64,000 nucleotides of DNA from Pinibacter soli. GTDB lineage: Bacteria; Bacteroidota; Bacteroidia; Chitinophagales; Chitinophagaceae. Positions 25,864 to 33,545 of this stretch are shown in pieces. The position numbers and the translations under genes are program-made. The DNA is taken from positions 1,876,173 to 1,940,172 of the forward strand of contig NZ_JASBRG010000007.1 in assembly GCF_029961145.1 (NCBI RefSeq). The letters are read 5' to 3'. Position 1 is the stretch's first letter; every line of letters begins with the position of its first letter. The notes below the pieces were generated by a model. That model was not told where the DNA came from and did no database searches. It was given only the letters and a program-made list of their open reading frames with translations.

Positions 25864-26351
25864 ATGCTCAATTAAGAATAGTGATGTTAATTGAAAATTG
25901 AAAATGCATTGGATTGAAGTTTGTTTAAAAACGTTAATCATTCATTGTTCAATAAAGAACAAATGCTGAAGTGTGCGACGCAACGATGTCGATAGTAGTA
26001 ATACAGCTCAGTTCAAAATAAAAGATAAACCAACAGCGTATAACTTAATAAAAACCATTTTCAACTTTCAATTTTCAATTAAAGAAAATCGTACATCAAT
26101 TGTATCAAAAACGAACAGCACTTAATACGACCACTTCACAACAATCTGTCTTTCAAGCACAAACGCTTTTGGCGGCATATTTGGTTGAACTGGCATGGAG
26201 CTGGTTAATTGAAAATTGAAAGTTGAAAATTGAAAATGCTTTAGCGGTCTGGCAAAGTAAAAATATCGCGTTTCTTTTTGTCAAATCTTACTTTCAATTT
26301 CTAATTATCGACTCATTTTCAATTTTCAACTTTCAATTTTCAATTAAAGAA
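25864..26351. repeat. Two family F inverted repeats, one a perfect 34-bp pair
   Basis: First pair: 25889-25906 with 26056-26080 (AATTGAAAATTGAAAATG words), its spacer holding the first core GTGTGCGACGCAAC within 25960-25984. Second pair: 26205-26238 and 26314-26347 are exact reverse complements over 34 bases with a 75-nt spacer. The second pair ends 4 bp before the ATG of the next ATPase gene. Nothing coding is seen in this 488-bp gap. Confidence 0.9.
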
Positions 26352-27032
26352 ATGATTACACTTCGACATATTTCCAAGTGGTACAACGTTGGCGGAATAA
26401 GAGCCTTCGTTCTAAAGGATATCGATTTGCAGATCAATGCGGGTGAGTTCGTTTCAATTATGGGGCCATCGGGTTCGGGTAAATCAACGCTGCTCAATGT
26501 TATTGGCATGCTGGACGAACCATCTGAAGGAGATTACATTTTTATGGACCAACCGATGAATGCACTGAAAGAAAAACAGCGCTCAGCATTGTACAAGAGG
26601 CATATTGGCTTCGTGTTTCAGGCATACCACCTGATTGACGAGCTTACTATTTATGAAAACATCGAGACACCGCTTATTTACCAGGACATAAAAAACTCCG
26701 AAAGAAAAGCGCGGGTATCGGATATACTTGATCGCTTTAATATAGTTGGCAAGAAGGACCTTTTCCCTACACAATTATCAGGGGGTCAGCAGCAACTTGT
26801 GGGTATTGCAAGAGCCCTGATCAGCAATCCACAATTGATTTTGGCAGATGAACCTACTGGCAACCTGAACTCTAAACAAGGTGAAGAAATCATGAAGTTG
26901 TTCACAGAACTTAATAAAGAAGGCGTCACCATCATACAGGTTACACACTCAGAAAAAAATGCCGCATATGGAAGCAGGATCATCAATCTGCTGGATGGGA
27001 GGATAGAAGTTCAACCGGCAAGTGTACACTAG
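26352..27032 (+). CDS. MacB/LolD-type ABC transporter ATPase 2
   Basis: A 226-residue ATPase: Walker A GPSGSGKST at 38-46, Q-loop VFQAYHLIDEL, signature LSGGQQQLVGIARA (Leu where Arg is usual after QQQ), Walker B LILADEPTGNLN, H-loop VTHSEKNA. The Walker B is followed by N where D normally stands (D-loop SALD/GNLD), a mild deviation shared by some family members. The ATG at 26352 is used, since an in-frame upstream start would run through a repeat arm. Probably works with one or both permeases upstream. TolC follows after 31 bp. Confidence 0.92.
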   Translation: MITLRHISKWYNVGGIRAFVLKDIDLQINAGEFVSIMGPSGSGKSTLLNVIGMLDEPSEGDYIFMDQPMNALKEKQRSALYKRHIGFVFQAYHLIDELTIYENIETPLIYQDIKNSERKARVSDILDRFNIVGKKDLFPTQLSGGQQQLVGIARALISNPQLILADEPTGNLNSKQGEEIMKLFTELNKEGVTIIQVTHSEKNAAYGSRIINLLDGRIEVQPASVH

Positions 27033-27063
27033 CAAAATTCATATTTCAAAAGAGCAAAGAGCA

Positions 27064-28476
27064 ATGCGATACAAAAAAATTATTTGCGGACTGGCTTTGG
27101 TAATCGGATCGTTTACAACACACGCACAGGTTATGACATTGCAGCAATGCATTGAAACCGCAATTAAGAACAACATAGAGGTTCAACAGTCTGAACTGGA
27201 TGTACAAACTGCAGATGTTTATCATCAACAGGCAAAAATGAATTTGCTGCCTTCTATTTCAGGATACGTTGGGCATAGCAACAACAAAGGCCGCAGCATT
27301 GATCCGGGTACAAACAGTTACATCGATCAACAATTCACTTCTGCAAATTACAGTTTGAATGGTAATTTGATTTTGTTCAATGGCTTGTCATTGTTGAATT
27401 CTGTTAAGCAAAACAATTTGTTGTTTGATGCGAGCAAAAAAGACTTGCAACAAAAGAAAGACAACACGGCGCTAAATGTTGTAACCTCCTACCTGCAGGT
27501 GCTCGCAAATGAAGACTTGTATGTGATCGCACAAAACCAGGCATCGCTTACTAAGAGCCAGGTTGATCGATTGGAAATATTAAACAACGATGGCGCCATC
27601 GCTCCTTCTCTACTTACTGATTTGAAGGGACAACTCGCAAACGATGAGCTTACAATTGTAAATGCTAAAACTTCCGTAGAAACTGCCAAGCTTAATTTGT
27701 GCCAGTTGATGAACCTTCCTTACAATTCGAAACTCGAACTTGAACGCAGCGGCACAGAAACAGTTCCTGCGAAATACGATTACACCGCGCAACAAGTTTA
27801 TGAAACAGCCGAAAACAATTTACCAATGGTGAAAGCCGCGAACCTGCGTACACAGAGTTATAACAAAGCAGTTAAAGTGGCACAAGGATATTTGTATCCG
27901 CAGCTGTCCCTGAGTGGTGTGTATGCAACAAACTTCTCAAGCATTTTTTATAAACCGATTGCGGGCAAGGTTGTAGATGTGTCTACCCCGAACTATGTTT
28001 TCGTTAATGGCAACAAATCAAATGTCTATTCACCGCAACAGCAGTACGAAGATTATCAATATTTTGATCAGCTTAAAAACAATTACGGCAGTACGTTTAC
28101 ATTGGGTTTGAACATCCCCATTTTCAACAATCTTTCTGTTCGCAACAAAGTGAAGATTGCAAAGATCCAGGAAAAGAATGCAGGCTTACAAGAACAAAAT
28201 ACACTTTTGCTTTTGCGCCAGGCCGTTGACCAGGCGCACCTGAACATGACTTCCGCTTACGATCGTTACGGCATTTCTACCAAACAGGTAGCTGCGTTTA
28301 AAGAATCATTCGGAGCAGCTGAAGTACGTTTTAATGCTGGCGTCGGCACATCTGTTGATTACCTCACAGCAAAAAATAACATTGACAGAGCAAATATTAA
28401 TTTGACCACTGCGAAGTACGAATATATTTTCAGAACGAAGGTGTTGGATTATTATCAGGGCAAACAGTTGTATTAG
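27064..28476 (+). CDS. TolC-family outer-membrane channel
   Basis: A 470-residue outer-membrane efflux protein. Signal peptide 1-22 (ICGLALVIGSFTTHAQ), then MTLQQCIETAIKNNIEV, the usual opening of the outer-membrane efflux repeat. Two halves of helix-strand-helix repeats follow, with long alpha-helical hairpins (about 40-200 and 240-450) and barrel strands such as NGNLILFNGLSLLNSVKQNN and TLGLNIPIFNNLSVRNKVK. It is the exit duct for the HlyD/MacB pump encoded upstream. The ATG at 27064 starts a clean signal peptide; an earlier in-frame ATG at 27022 would overlap the previous gene. Confidence 0.93.
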   Translation: MRYKKIICGLALVIGSFTTHAQVMTLQQCIETAIKNNIEVQQSELDVQTADVYHQQAKMNLLPSISGYVGHSNNKGRSIDPGTNSYIDQQFTSANYSLNGNLILFNGLSLLNSVKQNNLLFDASKKDLQQKKDNTALNVVTSYLQVLANEDLYVIAQNQASLTKSQVDRLEILNNDGAIAPSLLTDLKGQLANDELTIVNAKTSVETAKLNLCQLMNLPYNSKLELERSGTETVPAKYDYTAQQVYETAENNLPMVKAANLRTQSYNKAVKVAQGYLYPQLSLSGVYATNFSSIFYKPIAGKVVDVSTPNYVFVNGNKSNVYSPQQQYEDYQYFDQLKNNYGSTFTLGLNIPIFNNLSVRNKVKIAKIQEKNAGLQEQNTLLLLRQAVDQAHLNMTSAYDRYGISTKQVAAFKESFGAAEVRFNAGVGTSVDYLTAKNNIDRANINLTTAKYEYIFRTKVLDYYQGKQLY

Positions 28477-28858
28477 GTTATCAATCGCGGACAACTGATG
28501 GTCAGGTTCCTGTGCTTCAAGAAAGTCTAAGTTTTTTTATGGGCCGGACAATTGTACTACTATTATGCAACTGTTGCGTCGCACCCTTCAGCAGTATATC
28601 TACATTGAAATGCAGCCGTCCGTAGTAGAGACGCGTTGAACGCGTCTCCGTATCACCCGAAACATGATACATTAAAAACGAAATCCCCACATTTTGGGTT
28701 ACACGTTGCAGGTGTTACTGAGACGCATTCAAGGCGTCTCTACAGGGATTCATGAACTGGGATCGGCAATTTGCGCGACGCATCCTAATACCGCTTTACG
28801 CCATCCACGTCTTTTTCGCTTTTTTTCCATAATTTGACCGCCAAATTAAACATACTGC
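28477..28858. repeat. Gap with a core copy and family D hairpins
   Basis: No gene is seen. The reverse-oriented first core occupies 28571-28593. Family D hairpins lie at 28628-28648 (GAGACGCGTTGAACGCGTCT and C) and 28720-28740 (GAGACGCATTCAAGGCGTCT and C), with CTAC on the far side to 28743. The remainder, including the stretch before the permease start, shows nothing recognisable. Confidence 0.75.
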
Positions 28859-30580
28859 ATGTCCAATTCTTTGTTCCGTAAGAAATCGATAGCTAAAATA
28901 GTTAAGGATGCCGAACAAGGTTTTGGCGATGGCCACGACGCCAGCGGTTTGCAAAAGATTCTCACTGTAAGGGATTTAACGTTTATGGGCATCGCCGCTG
29001 TGGTAGGCGCGGGTATCTTTTCTACCATCGGAACGGCAGCATTTAATGGCGGCCCGGGCATTTCTCTCCTATTTATTATTACAGCTGTCACCTGCGGATT
29101 TTCGGCGCTTTGCTATGCAGAGTTTGCGAGTCGCGTACCGATCGCGGGAAGTGCTTATACATATGCCTACGTGTCATTCGGCGAACTGATCGCGTGGATC
29201 ATTGGTTGGGCCCTGATCCTGGAATATGCCATAGGAAATATCGTAGTGGCCATTTCATGGAGTGGTTATTTTAATAATCTTTTGATGGGTTTAGGCATTC
29301 ATCTGCCCGGTTGGCTATTGAACGATCCTTCTACAGCTTTTAAAAATTTCACCAACGCAACTGCAGAACTCGCTTCCGGTAAAACTTTGACAGATGATGC
29401 ACGACAAATGTTTCAAAGTTACATTAGCTCATGGAATAACGCCCCTATTGTTGGGGGCAAACATTTCTTCATCAATTTGCCTGCGTTCATTATTGTTGTA
29501 TTGATTACAACCCTTGCCTACATTGGCATTAAGGAAAGCAAGAAGACCACTAACTTCATGGTGATCTTTAAAATACTTGTGATCATTTTTGTGATCATTC
29601 TTGGTTTCTTTTACGTGAAACCTGCTAACTGGCATCCTTTCCTGCCGAACGGATTTGGCGGCGTACTGGCAGGCGTATCGGCAGTGTTCTACGCCTATAT
29701 TGGTTTTGACGCCATTTCAACAACCGCAGAAGAATGCCGCAACCCGCAACGCGATCTTCCACGCGGCATGATCTATTCTCTTGTTATCTGTACAGTTTTA
29801 TATATTCTCATCGCTTTGGTACTTACCGGCATGGTAAATTATTCGGAACTAAAAGTACCTGATCCTTTGGCTTACGTTTTTCATAAGATCGATCAAAAGT
29901 GGATCAGCTACATTATCTCAATCAGTGCAGTAGTGGCTACAACCAGCGTTATGCTGGTGTTCCAGGTGGGTCAACCGCGCATTTGGATGAGCATGAGCCG
30001 CGATGGTTTGCTGCCAAAAAGATTTTCAGAAGTTCATAAAAAATATAAAACGCCTTCTTACGCAACAATCATTACAGGTATTGTGGTAGGCGTACCAACG
30101 CTGTTCATGCCTATGGATATGATGACCGATCTTACCAGCATCGGTACTTTGTTTGCATTTGTGTTGGTATCCGCCGGTGTTTTGTTATTACCAAAAAATG
30201 AAAACAGACATGGGGGCTTCCGTTTGCCTTATATCAATGGACGCTTCATCGTTCCTGTATTGTTTATCATTTTCATTTATCTCATGAAAGACAGGATCAT
30301 TACTTCTGCGCAAAATCTTGGTAAGGATAATTTGCAGGAAGTGTTGTTCCTTGTTTATATGCTGATAGGCACAATCCTTTCCGTATTAACATTTATCCGT
30401 TCCTATTCAATGATCCCGATCCTGGGCGTGTTATCATGCGCCTATTTACTTATCGAAATCCCAGCCATTTCATGGGTTTGGTTCTTCATCTGGATGGCTG
30501 TCGGGCTGGTGATTTATTTCTTTTATGGATATAGGAAAAGCCGCCTTGCCGCTTCGCAGCAGGGCAATTTGAAAATTTGA
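28859..30580 (+). CDS. APC-superfamily amino-acid permease
   Basis: A 573-residue inner-membrane transporter of the amino acid-polyamine-organocation superfamily, resembling the cationic amino-acid transporter/YfnA branch. About 12-14 hydrophobic helices. The first has the unwound substrate-binding motif GIAAVVGAGIFSTIG (about 43-57), and the sixth-helix region AVFYAYIGFDAISTTAEECRNPQRDLPRG is diagnostic. Substrate specificity cannot be read from sequence. The final residues GNLKI and the stop codon come from a family A repeat arm, so the protein has probably gained or exchanged its extreme C-terminus by repeat insertion. Confidence 0.92.
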   Translation: MSNSLFRKKSIAKIVKDAEQGFGDGHDASGLQKILTVRDLTFMGIAAVVGAGIFSTIGTAAFNGGPGISLLFIITAVTCGFSALCYAEFASRVPIAGSAYTYAYVSFGELIAWIIGWALILEYAIGNIVVAISWSGYFNNLLMGLGIHLPGWLLNDPSTAFKNFTNATAELASGKTLTDDARQMFQSYISSWNNAPIVGGKHFFINLPAFIIVVLITTLAYIGIKESKKTTNFMVIFKILVIIFVIILGFFYVKPANWHPFLPNGFGGVLAGVSAVFYAYIGFDAISTTAEECRNPQRDLPRGMIYSLVICTVLYILIALVLTGMVNYSELKVPDPLAYVFHKIDQKWISYIISISAVVATTSVMLVFQVGQPRIWMSMSRDGLLPKRFSEVHKKYKTPSYATIITGIVVGVPTLFMPMDMMTDLTSIGTLFAFVLVSAGVLLLPKNENRHGGFRLPYINGRFIVPVLFIIFIYLMKDRIITSAQNLGKDNLQEVLFLVYMLIGTILSVLTFIRSYSMIPILGVLSCAYLLIEIPAISWVWFFIWMAVGLVIYFFYGYRKSRLAASQQGNLKI

Positions 30581-30719
30581 AAATATGGTAATTTGAAAAT
30601 GCCTAGCTAGCTCAACATTCATAATTGAAAGGAGACATTCACAAAAGAATGGCTCCTTTTTTTATGCGGAACGTCGCACAGAAAGAATTTTCAATTACCA
30701 TATTTTCAAATTTTCAATT
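30565..30719. repeat. Family A inverted repeat overlapping the permease C-terminus
   Basis: Left arm 30565-30600 begins inside the coding region and contains its TGA stop; right arm 30685-30719 is the complement with few mismatches. A separate terminator hairpin is nested in the spacer, and ACGTCGCAC (30671-30679) resembles the reverse core. Confidence 0.85.
30628..30663 (+). terminator. Rho-independent terminator after the amino-acid permease
   Basis: AAAGGAGACATTC (30628-30640) pairs with GAATGGCTCCTTT (30647-30659) with one mismatch around a 6-nt loop, followed by a run of seven or more T. It is a classical intrinsic terminator nested between the arms of a larger inverted repeat. Confidence 0.85.
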
Positions 30720-30745
30720 CAAGCATCAGTTTTATCTTTGCTCCC

Positions 30746-32035
30746 ATGCAGACACTACAGAAACGTGACCAGTCCGTCATCTGGCATCCTTTTTCTCCGC
30801 TTAAGAATATGCCTGAGCCTATACCTATTGTAAAGGGTGAAGGTGTGTATATCATTGACGAGTCGGGCAATAAATATATTGATGGCATTAGCAGCTGGTG
30901 GGTAAATATTCATGGGCATGCACATCCTTATATTGCTGAAAAAATTTACAAGCAGGCGCTGCAGCTGGAGCATGTGATCTTTGCGGGCTTCACACATTAT
31001 CCCGCAGTTGAACTGGCAGAAAGATTATTGCCGATTTTACCCGGCAAATTTTCTAAAATATTTTATTCAGACAATGGTTCTACCGCCACGGAAGTTGCTA
31101 TTAAAATGGCGATTCAATATTGGTGGAACCAAAGCGACAATGAAGCGACGCAAAGAAAGAAAATACTAGCATTTGAGCACTCCTATCACGGCGATACATT
31201 CGGCGCCATGAGTGTGAGCGAACGCGGTATTTTCACTAAAGCATTTCATAATTATTTGTTTGACGTTGTTTTTATCGATACGCCAACTACAGATAACATT
31301 GACCAACTGACGTCCTTCATTGAAGCCAACGGTCATGAAATTGCAGGTTTCATTTACGAGCCATTGATACAAGGCTCCGGTGGCATGCGCATGTACGATC
31401 CTGCACTGATGAACATATTGCTGGAAACGGTTCAACAACATAATATCATTTGCATCGCCGATGAAGTAATGACAGGCTTTGGACGCACGGGAAAAATTTT
31501 CGCAAGTGAGCACATGCAGGTAAAGCCTGATATCGTTTGCATGTCCAAAGGCTTGACGGGAGGCACTATGGCACTTGGCATTACAGCGTGCAACGACAAA
31601 ATAGTGGAGGCTTTTACTACTGACGACAGATTGAAAACTTTCTTTCACGGTCACTCTTTTACTGCCAATCCTTTGGCATGTTCTGCAGCATTAGCGAGCC
31701 TTGATCTTTTGCAAAGAGAAGAATGTCTTGCTGCTATAAAAAACATTTGCGAGCAGCATTCAAACTTTATGAGAGTACTTGAACAAAAGCATAGCCCAGT
31801 CGTAAAAAACATTCGTCAAACAGGCACTATCATAGCATTTGAAATCAGCATTGGCAAGGATGAATATCTGAATACCGTAAACAAGGACTTCAGTAGACTG
31901 ATGATGCAACAAGGCGTTTACCTAAGGCCCCTTGGAAATACCGTTTATATCATGTCACCATATTGCATTACTACGGAAGAGCTGCAGAAAGTGTATAGTG
32001 CGTTGTTAGGTTGGATTTCATTAATTGAGAGCTGA
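30746..32035 (+). CDS. bioA: Adenosylmethionine-8-amino-7-oxononanoate aminotransferase
   Basis: A 429-residue class-III PLP aminotransferase that makes 7,8-diaminononanoate from KAPA, using SAM as amino donor. WHPFSP (residues 13-18), SWWVNIHGHAHP, DNGSTATEVAIKMA and FEHSYHGDTFGAMSVS are BioA signatures. D239 in IADEVMTGFGRTG contacts the PLP ring nitrogen and K268 in SKGLTGG forms the Schiff base. Together with bioF 21 kb away it shows a dispersed biotin pathway; bioB, bioD and bioC are not in this window. It is flanked on both sides by family A elements. Confidence 0.94.
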   Translation: MQTLQKRDQSVIWHPFSPLKNMPEPIPIVKGEGVYIIDESGNKYIDGISSWWVNIHGHAHPYIAEKIYKQALQLEHVIFAGFTHYPAVELAERLLPILPGKFSKIFYSDNGSTATEVAIKMAIQYWWNQSDNEATQRKKILAFEHSYHGDTFGAMSVSERGIFTKAFHNYLFDVVFIDTPTTDNIDQLTSFIEANGHEIAGFIYEPLIQGSGGMRMYDPALMNILLETVQQHNIICIADEVMTGFGRTGKIFASEHMQVKPDIVCMSKGLTGGTMALGITACNDKIVEAFTTDDRLKTFFHGHSFTANPLACSAALASLDLLQREECLAAIKNICEQHSNFMRVLEQKHSPVVKNIRQTGTIIAFEISIGKDEYLNTVNKDFSRLMMQQGVYLRPLGNTVYIMSPYCITTEELQKVYSALLGWISLIES

Positions 32036-32040
32036 CGGCG

Positions 32041-32149
32041 CAATTTGAAAATTTGAAAATATGCTAATTTGAAAATGAAAGGTGCCGCATCCAGTGTTAG
32101 ATGAGGCACCTTTCATTTTCAAATTTTCAAATTACTATATTTTCAAATT
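32041..32149. repeat. Family A inverted repeat with nested GGTGCC stem
   Basis: Left arm 32041-32076, right arm 32113-32149. The inner part GAAAATGAAAGGTGCC (32070-32085) pairs perfectly with GGCACCTTTCATTTTC (32105-32120), so the RNA would form one long stem. It separates the convergent bioA and DUF2911 genes and probably terminates both. Confidence 0.85.
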
Positions 32150-32151
32150 GA

Positions 32152-32649
32152 TTAACTTTTCACCGGAATTGCCACTTGCGTTTTATCCCATGTGATCAAA
32201 ATATCACTTCCTTCCACTTTTATAGTCAGCTGCTCAACAGAGCTGTCGATCTTTTTAGATGGCACTTTAACTTGTAGCACATCTTTGTCTTTGTTCTTGG
32301 CGTAATCGTAAGCACCCCACTGTTTCAACTGGCCGTTCAAAATGATTGTCCATTCTCCTTCTGTAGGAATGGTGAACAATGTATAAGTGCCGGCTTTAAC
32401 AGGTTTTCCGCCAAAAGTTGCGTCTTTTTTGAAGGTGATTTGAGTTGCTTCATCCGCACCGGTTCTCCATACTTCGCCGTATTTCACAAGACTGCCAAAA
32501 ATCTCTCTGTTCTTTTTATAAGGTCTGCCATAAGTAATCTCAATGTTCTTTGCACTAACTGTGTCATGAGGACTGGCTCTTTGTTTTTGCTGAGCAAATA
32601 CCGGAAGCACAAAAGCTGAAGCAAGGAATAAGAATAACAGGTGTTTCAT
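32152..32649 (-). CDS. DUF2911 periplasmic protein
   Basis: A 165-residue secreted protein: signal peptide 1-19 (LLFLFLASAFVLPVFAQ), then the DUF2911 fold. Motifs seen are ITYGRPYKKNREIFGSLVKYGEVWRTGADEATQITFKKDATFGGKPVKAGTYTLFTIPTEGEWTIILN in sequence order, shown here only by its recognisable blocks GRPYKK, VWRTGADEAT, KAGTYTLF and EWTIILN. The family is widespread in Bacteroidota and has no known function. Single-gene unit bounded by repeats. Confidence 0.9.
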   Translation of the reverse strand: MKHLLFLFLASAFVLPVFAQQKQRASPHDTVSAKNIEITYGRPYKKNREIFGSLVKYGEVWRTGADEATQITFKKDATFGGKPVKAGTYTLFTIPTEGEWTIILNGQLKQWGAYDYAKNKDKDVLQVKVPSKKIDSSVEQLTIKVEGSDILITWDKTQVAIPVKS

Positions 32650-32750
32650 TTTATAAATTTTATGTAAGCCAAAGTACGATCAATTCACAAATTATGCCAG
32701 AGAATGATTGATGAATTATTAATGAAGAAGGATGAATGGTTTAAGAGATA

Positions 32751-32922
32751 GAACGCAGATTTTCATGATTGTCACGATTTATTATGATTTTGTATTCTCT
32801 ATTCGCCGATAAGAATTCCAAATGCTGAAGTGTGCGACGCAACAGTAGCTGAAACCAGTTCTAACCTTGCATTCCAACAAAAAAATCAGTGCAAGTCGTG
32901 ACAATCATGAAAATCTGGGTTC
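32751..32922. repeat. Family C inverted repeat with first core in the spacer
   Basis: Left arm 32751-32791 (GAACGCAGATTTTCATGATT and on), right arm 32881-32922. The spacer contains the first core at 32819-32843, identical over 25 bases to the copy at 25960, where the arms are of family F instead. Confidence 0.85.
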
Positions 32923-32927
32923 TTTCT

Positions 32928-33413
32928 CTATTTTCTCAAACCTTGTTCTTTCAATTTCGCCAGGCTTTTTTCCATCACCGGGCCTAATTGCTGGTCGTAT
33001 ACCATGCTGGCTAGTTTTTCCCACGGGTACCATTTCACCTTAAAATCAAAGAACCATTGAACCGTTGTAATATTGTCATGGGCAACCAAATAATAACCGG
33101 AAGTAAATACTGTATTTTTCTGGTGCCATTCGGCTTTAATCGTACTATCTGAAACGGACGTGATATTGATATTCACTTGATCAGAAGTTAACGATGTTGG
33201 TGAAGGATATTGCCTGTTAGTGAACGTATCAACATACAAGTTCCATTTTTCCCAGTTACGGATGTCGGAAAGATATTTATACACCGAGTCATAAGGAGCA
33301 TCAATATCCGTTGCTCTTGAGACTTTTACCGAAGAGGGCATGAAGGAGGAAATGATAAATACTAATCCGAAAAGCACCACGGAACTGATGATGGCCAGTT
33401 TTAAAATTTTCAT
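32928..33413 (-). CDS. SRPBCC (START-like) domain protein
   Basis: A 161-residue protein with an N-terminal hydrophobic anchor (residues 4-24) and a helix-grip fold typical of the SRPBCC/polyketide-cyclase family: VSRATDIDAPYDSVYKYLSDIRNWEKWNLY is the hallmark first strand-helix-helix. Such domains bind hydrophobic ligands. Here an anchor puts it on the membrane, probably facing the periplasm. Ligand unknown. It has no obvious operon partners. Confidence 0.82.
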   Translation of the reverse strand: MKILKLAIISSVVLFGLVFIISSFMPSSVKVSRATDIDAPYDSVYKYLSDIRNWEKWNLYVDTFTNRQYPSPTSLTSDQVNINITSVSDSTIKAEWHQKNTVFTSGYYLVAHDNITTVQWFFDFKVKWYPWEKLASMVYDQQLGPVMEKSLAKLKEQGLRK

Positions 33414-33508
33414 GCTGCAAAAGTAAGGTTTAGGGCTGAAGGTCTTGGGCTAATAATCCAAATGAAAGGCGCATGGATGAAGCCGTTCGCCAAATGTCAA
33501 AATCCTAA

Positions 33509-33545
33509 CAAATCATCAAAATCATGATAATCTGCGTTCCATTCT
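33509..33545. repeat. Family C half element
   Basis: Only the inverted-orientation arm is present (AATCATCAAAATCATGATAA then TCTGCGTTCC), directly abutting the stop of the ABC-2 permease gene at 33546. No facing arm is seen upstream within the gap. Confidence 0.65.

Noticed and set aside
26223-26351. N-terminal extension of the second ABC ATPase
   Set aside because: The extra codons translate the two arms of a family F element; the ATG at 26352 starts an ATPase of normal length.
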